Origin: Sanderia malayensis | Lineage: Eukaryota > Cnidaria > Scyphozoa > Semaeostomeae > Pelagiidae | Direction of reading: 5' to 3' | NCBI GenBank assembly: GCA_013076295.1 | Contig: RQOL01000699.1 | Location: 4,712,001-4,776,000, forward strand | Length of the DNA: 64,000 nucleotides | Part shown: piece after piece, positions 58,422 to 64,000 of the stretch | Numbering within the stretch: the stretch's first letter is position 1 | Layout: every line of letters starts with the position of its first letter | Notes under the pieces: generated by a model | Seen by the model: the letters and a program-made list of their open reading frames with translations, nothing else | Told to the model about the DNA's origin: nothing | Database searches by the model: none | Position numbers and translations under genes: made by a program

Positions 58422-59355
58422 GACCAAATTCAAGACAGACGAAAATAGGTCTGGAATCTAGACTCACATTGGAGAATTCTAGACTCACATTGGGAAAGTC
58501 GCTGCAAAAGACGGTATTATCATTGATTACTACAAATTCGAAGTCTCTGCCCTGAAACTAAAACTATAGGGGGATGCTTTCAGCAAAAAACCGCATCTCT
58601 ATCTTGCTTGTACTTCGAAATCAAACGGGAAATATTTTGTCACTAGCTCTTCGAAAAGGCTGCCTTTCCAACTTGTCCAAGTGGATGTCCACGTTACTAA
58701 AACACGGAACAAGCAGAACACAGACGTACATTTTTTTCTGGATAAACATTGGAAATCAAACGGGAAATGTTTTGTCATGACATTCAGATGGTAACACGCT
58801 TAGTTTAAGTTCAATTTCGACTTCAGTTCGCAACTTTCCCAATGTGAGTCTGGAATCTCCAATGTGAATTTGTGTTCTGCTTGTTCCGTGTTTTAGTAAC
58901 GTCGATATCCACTTCGAAAACTTGGAAAAGCAGCCTTTTCGCAGAGCTAGTGACAAAATATTTCCCGTTTGATTTCCAAGTACAAGCATGATAAAGATGC
59001 GGTTTTTTGCTGAAAACATCCCCATATAGTTGTAGTTTCAGGGCAGAGACTTCGAATTTCTTAAAAATGAAAGACTTTGAAATTTTTGCCATGTTTACGG
59101 TAGGCCAGCCTGGCCAGGCGGCCATGTCGAAGAGCAAGTGACAAAATATTTCCCGTTTGATTTCGAAGTACAAGCAAGATAGAGATGCGGTTTTTTGCTG
59201 AAAACATCCCCATATAGTTGTAGTTTCAGGGCAGAGACTTCGAATTTGTAGCAATCAATGATAATACCGTCTTTTGCAGCAACTTTCCCAATGTGAGTCT
59301 AGAATCCCAATGTGAGTCTAGATTCCAGACCTATTTTCGTCTGTCTTGAATTTGG
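58422..59355. mobile_element. Foldback-like palindromic element upstream of glycosyltransferase copy 3
   Basis: The left ~220 bp (CCAAATTCAAGACAGACGAA onward) is repeated inverted at the right end. Inner parts are further inverted or direct copies of the same sequence (GAAATATTTTGTCACTAGCTC and GGTTTTTTGCTGAAAACATC). TACATATAT on both sides (58413-58421 and 59356-59364) is a 9-bp target duplication. Flanking GCAAGGCACGCTGTATATTC continues the ancestral gene 5' flank seen at copies 1 and 2. Non-coding. Confidence 0.8.
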
Positions 59356-59364
59356 TACATATAT

Positions 59365-60039
59365 GCAAGGCACGCTGTATATTCTATAGAGATAGGATAT
59401 AATATGCACTAGAATGCGAACTAGACTCACTACATTGCGTCCCTGTACCTCACTTGTTTTGTTCGCTTTGTTGAGGGTAATTTGCCTCCTTGTGTTCAGG
59501 GAGCTGCGAGCGAGGCACTGGTAATGTAATGAGTCTAAGTGCGAACCTGGCTCCGCGCTGTGACGAAGGTGGAACGCCATGTTCTTGGAGGCTCATTGAG
59601 AATTTCACGTTCAGAACCCTTATACTTTGAATAAGAATTTCGTGGATATTACGATTGCTTAACCTCAAACAAAGATTGGAACCTTCATAATATCATTAGT
59701 CGGTTCAACATATTAAAGTTTTATTGCTGGGTCGAATGTAGCTATTACTACTATTTGTGGAAATAGTATCTCATATCAAACATCTCACAAAAAAGAGATA
59801 GTTCTGGCTTTTGCATATTGTTTCGAGTCTGGAGAGTCTGCTCAGTTTCAAACCGCTAGCGACCTTGGTTTAATCGATCTACATCTAAATGCCGTGAACG
59901 AAAAACCTCTCAACAGTACGCAACTTAAAGCACGCCATTCTGAACCTTTCGTGGCATAGGAAAACTCGAAGACTGAAGTCAAGCTGCACATCGATACTTC
60001 CATCGCTCTGGTAGTTCAAACCGCGCGTGGAATTCCATT
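59365..60039. other. Disrupted 5' flank of glycosyltransferase copy 3
   Basis: GCACGCTGTATATTCTATAG (59370s) and ATCAAACATCTCACAAAAAA (59775s) both match the 5' flanks of copies 1 and 2, where they are adjacent. About 370 bp between them is therefore extra sequence with no recognised identity. Confidence 0.55.
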
Positions 60040-60850
60040 CCAATTGCGGAAAAAAGTTGCCGACGCGTTGAAGGCCCGACGCCTTACGTGTCCCCCTGGT
60101 TGTTATTCCTGAAAAAGATGGCAATATCAGACTTTGTGTAGATATACGATTGCCAAACAAAGCAATTCAATTGGAAAGCCATCCAAGCGCAACAGTGGAT
60201 GGCTTAATTAAGTCACTGAATTGTGCGACAGTGTTCAGTAAACTTGATTTACGATCTGGTTATCATAAACTGTAGCTTGCACCTGAAAGACGATATATTA
60301 CCACCTTTGTCACGCACAAAGGTCTTCGAAGATATAAACGATTGAACTTCAGCACCAATTCAGCAAGTGAAATATTTCAAGATGCGATTCATCAACAACT
60401 TCGAGATATTCCGGGGGTTATCAACTTTAGCGAAGACGTAATTGTTTTTGGAAAGACTCTCGACGAGCATAACAAAGCACTTCAGGCTGTCTTTGAAAAG
60501 TTTTCAAAAGTTGGCCTAACATTGAACAAAGAAAAATGCTCATTTGATCAATCATTCTTAACCCTCTTTGGTTTTGTATTTTCTTTGGAATATCACCAGA
60601 TCCAAAGAAAGTAAAAGCAATTCACGAGGCTCCTTCGCCCTAGTCTACAAGCGCTGTTCGTAGCTTTCCCGGGATGGTTAACCATTGTGCCAAATTTATT
60701 CCGAATTTTAGCGATTTGATAAAGCCTCTTAGAGCACTCACGCAGAAAGATGTAGTCCGTGAGCTACGACCCCCGACCTGGCATCCCCCCCACCACAGCC
60801 AAAGTTTATGTTTTTCCTACACTTCAAAGCATGCTGATTACGAATATGCA
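60040..60850 (+). pseudogene. Retroelement reverse transcriptase fossil
   Basis: RT pieces recognisable in order: VVIPEKDGNIRLCVD, ATVDGLIKSLNCATVFSKLD, LRSGYHKL, TTFVTHKGLRRYKRLNF, then INFSEDVIVFGKTLDEHNKAL (the YxDD site reads FSED), LTLNKEKCSF, and after a frameshift MVNHCAKFIPNFSDLIKPL. The catalytic motif is damaged and there are several stops and shifts. Non-functional; no LTRs or other domains attached. Confidence 0.75.
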
Positions 60851-61292
60851 TGTTAACATTGAATAAACTGGGACGGAGGTCTTGTTTTTTCTAAATTAAA
60901 ATAAGTACTTTGGGTTTTTTAAGCGAATCTTAAATCTTGACGTCAGAGGGCCAACTATTTTACTTTCCGATTGTAAATAGCCCTATATCAACGAAAAGTT
61001 GTCCAAGTGTGAAGCAAAATGCTCTCCACTGTCAAAACAACCAAGACTCAAATTATTTTATCTTTCAGGGTAATCGCAAAAACCTATGACGTCATACTCC
61101 CGCGCTGCTGCGACGCTGCTTGTCTGAAAGTTTCTCGATGAAGCTTTTTGATTCTTCTTTGGTAACTGAGTGTGTATGATCCATCAAAATGAATCAGCAT
61201 GAAATTTCATGACTTCTTAAATCAGAATGATCAGTCATTCAACACGGGAAAGCAAGAAAAGCTAAAGTATCTCTCATACATACTTTACAGTT

Positions 61293-61487
61293 TCAATATA
61301 CATAATTTTTAATCATCATCTTCACTGTCACTGCTTTCTTCCTCTGATTCTTCTTCCTCACTAGCCTCATCATCATCATCATCATCATCGGACGTGTTTT
61401 CTTCAATGTTTTCCAACAAGATGTCTGCCACTTTCGTAGGTACGATCTCCCCGTCACACCAACATGGCTCAAGTCTTCCATCAACTA
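61293..61487 (-). pseudogene. Inverted copy of the 3' coding end
   Basis: Reverse complement of 63506-63700. On the minus strand, in the gene's own frame, it repeats the end of the nuclease-core protein including the Asp/Glu tail and stop. It lies directly 5' of the gene's ATG on the opposite strand. Confidence 0.85.
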
Positions 61488-61500
61488 CTGTTTATATCAG

Positions 61501-63684
61501 ATGGCAGATTTATTCTTCTCTTTCGATGGCCAAAATTATGCAAGATACCTAACTTTCTTTGCCGTCTTCCTTGCTAATATTGAAGTCTCACATCCTGGAG
61601 CAACAGATCTTCTGAAGAGAGGTGCGTTTAGCGTAGCAAGATCATTTGTATCTGGGAATCGTTGTGCTGTGGACAAAACAATTGAGGAGACATTTATGAA
61701 GCATGCAAAATCACATGGAGGTGCAGGCGGCAGTGGAGCAGGAGTCTCTGGAATACTCTCGAGCTATGGGGCCTACCAAAGATGGGCAAAGACAACACAT
61801 GAGAGAACCAGATATTTAGAAGCTACGCTATCGATGGCAGACATGCTCGATGCAGACTCTATCAATCTGCAGAAGCATAAAGAGTGTAGACCCTCACAGG
61901 TAAGGAAAAGCGAGAAAGCGGTAACGAAGGTGGTAGAAGCGTTTCAGAGTCTGATGAATCCTTTTGAAGTTGATGATGAATCAAAGCTCTATTCGATAGC
62001 CTCTGGTGCAGCTGCTTCAGATGAAGTAGCCGAAGCAGTGATGAACGCGGAAGAAATTGGAAAAGCAGCCAAAGAGCAATTTATCAATGAAAGGCTTGAG
62101 AAAAATGAAAAGTTCTTCGAGCCCATCAAACGACAAAAGCTGAAACGGCTCTGTGATATGAACAAGAAGACCACAGTTATGACATCGAAAAATCAAGTTG
62201 TTGAATTGAAGCAACAAGGAAACATTGCCCTTCAGCTGCTGATCAAGTTGCAAAGACAAGGTGAAACAGTAGACCTCAAAGAACTGATGAGTTACCCTTT
62301 GATGCCTGTGCCATCGTCCATCGGAACACCAGATGGATTTTTAGCAAAGACAGACAAGAGCAAAGGTTTCCATTACCTGACAAAAGGAATTGGGGATGCA
62401 GAAATTCAAGACAAATCAATGACAATGTATATAGAAGACGGAAATGCAACCTTCTACAATCTTAAACAGCTGCCAAATACATTCAGAGGGATAAGCGAAA
62501 AGATTTTTGATGTCAGTACATCAGGAAAGAAACATGTCATATTTAGCACTGATATGTATTTTCCGCGTTCAGTAAAATCACAAGAGCGAGAAAGAAGAGG
62601 CTGTGGCGAGAAGAGAATAATCAAGGGGGTGAACACAAGACGGCCAGAAAGCTGGACAGAGTTTCTAACAAACGAGGAGAACAAGAGGCAGCTAATCAAC
62701 GTTATCGAGCAGACCTGGGAAGGAGATGATTTTCATTCCAAATTGAAGAACAAGTCTGTCATTCTGATAAATGCTGGCAAAGCAAGCAGGCTAAGCTCAG
62801 AAAATGAAAGTGAGGTTTCCAAAACTGAGATACCTTGTCTATTGTCAAACCAAGAAGAAACAGATACAAGGGTTGTCTTATATAGCATTTATGCAGCAGA
62901 CAACGGATTTCAGGAAATCTGTGTCCGCAGTCCAGACAGTGATATATTCTTCATTCTGTTGCATTTTGCAAGTACCATCAGAGCCACACTTCTTTTTGAC
63001 ACAAGATTTGGAAATAATCGGAGAATTCTTGACATCACAAAAATAGCCGACGACTTTACCGAGAGACGGTGCACAGCACTGCTTGCACTCCATGCTTTCA
63101 CAAGGTGTGACACAACAAGCGCTTTCAAAGGAATTGGCAAAGTTAAGCCAATTAAGATATTAGAAAAAAATTCAAAGTTTGAAGATGTGTTTTGCAAAGT
63201 GGGTCAGTGCTGGAACGTGACAGATGATGTATTCAAAGGCCTAGAAGAATTTACCTGCAGTATGTACGGATCAAACAGAATGAAAGACGTAGACGAAGTT
63301 CGAGCCAAGCTTATCAAGAGGAAATGTGGACAGAACAGTGACAAACTCGATGCAAAGAAAAACATAGACATGGCAAAACTACCGCCTCCAAGGAGATGTT
63401 TGAGGGAGCACATCAAACGGACGAATTACCAGGTTGCAATTTGGAAACGAGCTAATATCGCAATATTTGATGCCCCAGAAGCGAGTGAAGATAATGGCTG
63501 GATGCTAGTTGATGGAAGACTTGAGCCATGTTGGTGTGACGGGGAGATCGTACCTACGAAAGTGGCAGACATCTTGTTGGAAAACATTGAAGAAAACACG
63601 TCCGATGATGATGATGATGATGATGAGGCTAGTGAGGAAGAAGAATCAGAGGAAGAAAGCAGTGACAGTGAAGATGATGATTAA
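61501..63684 (+). CDS. Element-encoded protein with XPG/FEN-like nuclease core
   Basis: 727 residues. N-terminal region: FFSFDGQNYARYLTFFAVFL, then GNRCAVDKTIEETFMKHAKS and SSYGAYQRWAKTT, then a Lys/Glu-rich helical middle. The C-terminal half has spaced acidic motifs like the active site of XPG/FEN (PIN-fold) nucleases: NQEETDTRVVLY (E452, E453, D455), VRSPDSDIFFILL (D479, D481), and LHAFTRCDTTSAFKGIG (D537), then a conserved tail region (LPPPRRCLREHIKRTNYQ) and an acidic Asp/Glu/Ser C-terminus. ATG 61501 directly follows ATATCAG, a plausible acceptor, so exons coding a longer N-terminus may have been lost. Related frames are common in marine invertebrate genomes as uncharacterised proteins (general knowledge). 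No DDE motif seen. Biochemical activity is inferred, not shown. Confidence 0.7.
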   Translation: MADLFFSFDGQNYARYLTFFAVFLANIEVSHPGATDLLKRGAFSVARSFVSGNRCAVDKTIEETFMKHAKSHGGAGGSGAGVSGILSSYGAYQRWAKTTHERTRYLEATLSMADMLDADSINLQKHKECRPSQVRKSEKAVTKVVEAFQSLMNPFEVDDESKLYSIASGAAASDEVAEAVMNAEEIGKAAKEQFINERLEKNEKFFEPIKRQKLKRLCDMNKKTTVMTSKNQVVELKQQGNIALQLLIKLQRQGETVDLKELMSYPLMPVPSSIGTPDGFLAKTDKSKGFHYLTKGIGDAEIQDKSMTMYIEDGNATFYNLKQLPNTFRGISEKIFDVSTSGKKHVIFSTDMYFPRSVKSQERERRGCGEKRIIKGVNTRRPESWTEFLTNEENKRQLINVIEQTWEGDDFHSKLKNKSVILINAGKASRLSSENESEVSKTEIPCLLSNQEETDTRVVLYSIYAADNGFQEICVRSPDSDIFFILLHFASTIRATLLFDTRFGNNRRILDITKIADDFTERRCTALLALHAFTRCDTTSAFKGIGKVKPIKILEKNSKFEDVFCKVGQCWNVTDDVFKGLEEFTCSMYGSNRMKDVDEVRAKLIKRKCGQNSDKLDAKKNIDMAKLPPPRRCLREHIKRTNYQVAIWKRANIAIFDAPEASEDNGWMLVDGRLEPCWCDGEIVPTKVADILLENIEENTSDDDDDDDEASEEEESEEESSDSEDDD

Positions 63685-64000
63685 AAATTATGTATATTGA
63701 AACTGTAAAGTATGTATGAGAGATACTTTAGCTTTTCTTGCTTTCCCGTGTTGAATGACTGATCATTCTGATTTAAGAAGTCATGAAATTTCATGCTGAT
63801 TCATTTTGATGGATCATACACACTCAGTTACCAAAGAAGAATCAAAAAGCTTCATCGAGAAACTTTCAGACAAGCAGCGTCGCAGCAGCGCGGGAGTATG
63901 ACGTCATAGGTTTTTGCGATTACCCTGAAAGATAAAATAATTTGAGTCTTGGTTGTTTTGACAGTGGAGAGCATTTTGCTTCACACTTGGACAACTTTTC

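Larger units (their letters stand above)
60993..64000 (+). mobile_element. Nuclease-core element with long inverted repeats (right end outside window)
   Basis: 60993-61487 is the reverse complement of 63506-64000 with no gap (coordinates sum to 124993) and no mismatch that I saw. The inverted repeat reaches the window edge, so both arms may be longer. The right arm includes the last ~179 coding bases of the gene at 61501-63684; the left arm is an inverted copy of that 3' end. Relative of the element at 11461-12984. Confidence 0.75.

Noticed and set aside
54600..60850. The two pol fossils as halves of a single element split by glycosyltransferase copy 3
   Set aside because: Both are on the plus strand, but the RNase H/integrase part lies before the RT part, the wrong order for one split element.

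Overview
This window comes from an AT-rich invertebrate animal genome. The evidence is many short GT-AG introns, a DSCAM-type immunoglobulin/fibronectin receptor, a RanBP2/Nup358-like nucleoporin, SLC17-type transporters, eukaryotic tRNA genes with internal promoters, and a dense load of animal-type DNA transposons and Ty3/gypsy retroelements. A marine invertebrate such as a tunicate would fit, but the sequence alone does not fix the species. Two runs of exactly 100 N (10516-10615 and 32874-32973) are scaffold gaps.

Layout. 180-7977 (+): an 18-exon DSCAM-like receptor gene, apparently complete. 8.1-9.8 kb: small exon-like pieces with good splice signals but no convincing reading frame. 11.46-12.98 kb: a TIR element carrying a broken gene for an XPG/FEN-like nuclease-core protein, followed by an internally deleted pogo/Tigger-like element (13.05-13.85 kb). 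13.9-26.9 kb (-): a tandem SLC17 (sialin-like) cluster. It has one ten-exon copy (15363-25962), one decayed partial copy (13889-14740) and two stray copies of exon 5. The long copy holds a nearly intact Ty3/gypsy retrotransposon (16658-21835) in an intron, a hAT-type MITE inside a coding exon, and another TIR element in an intron. 27136-27269 (+): an orphan 3' exon with a membrane segment. 27786-32873 (-): a RanBP2-like gene with five Ran-binding domains and zinc fingers, cut off by the second gap.

32974-41690: about 65 tandem copies of a ~134-bp unit, each containing one tRNA-Gln gene (mostly anticodon TTG, some CTG, some with a deleted anticodon loop). 43.4-58.4 kb (-): three closely related intronless genes for a type II membrane glycosyltransferase-like protein, separated by nested MITEs, a small TIR element encoding a HIRAN-like domain, and retroelement fossils. 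60.99-64.0 kb: a second, longer relative of the 11.5-kb nuclease-core element, bounded by an inverted repeat of at least 495 bp that includes the 3' end of its own gene.

The host genes are unrelated in function: neuronal or cell-surface adhesion, solute transport, nuclear pore, Golgi-type glycosylation and translation. What unifies the window is duplication (tRNA, glycosyltransferase, SLC17) and mobile elements. The least familiar items are the nuclease-core elements with inverted coding segments, the HIRAN-coding TIR element, and the tRNA-Gln satellite.
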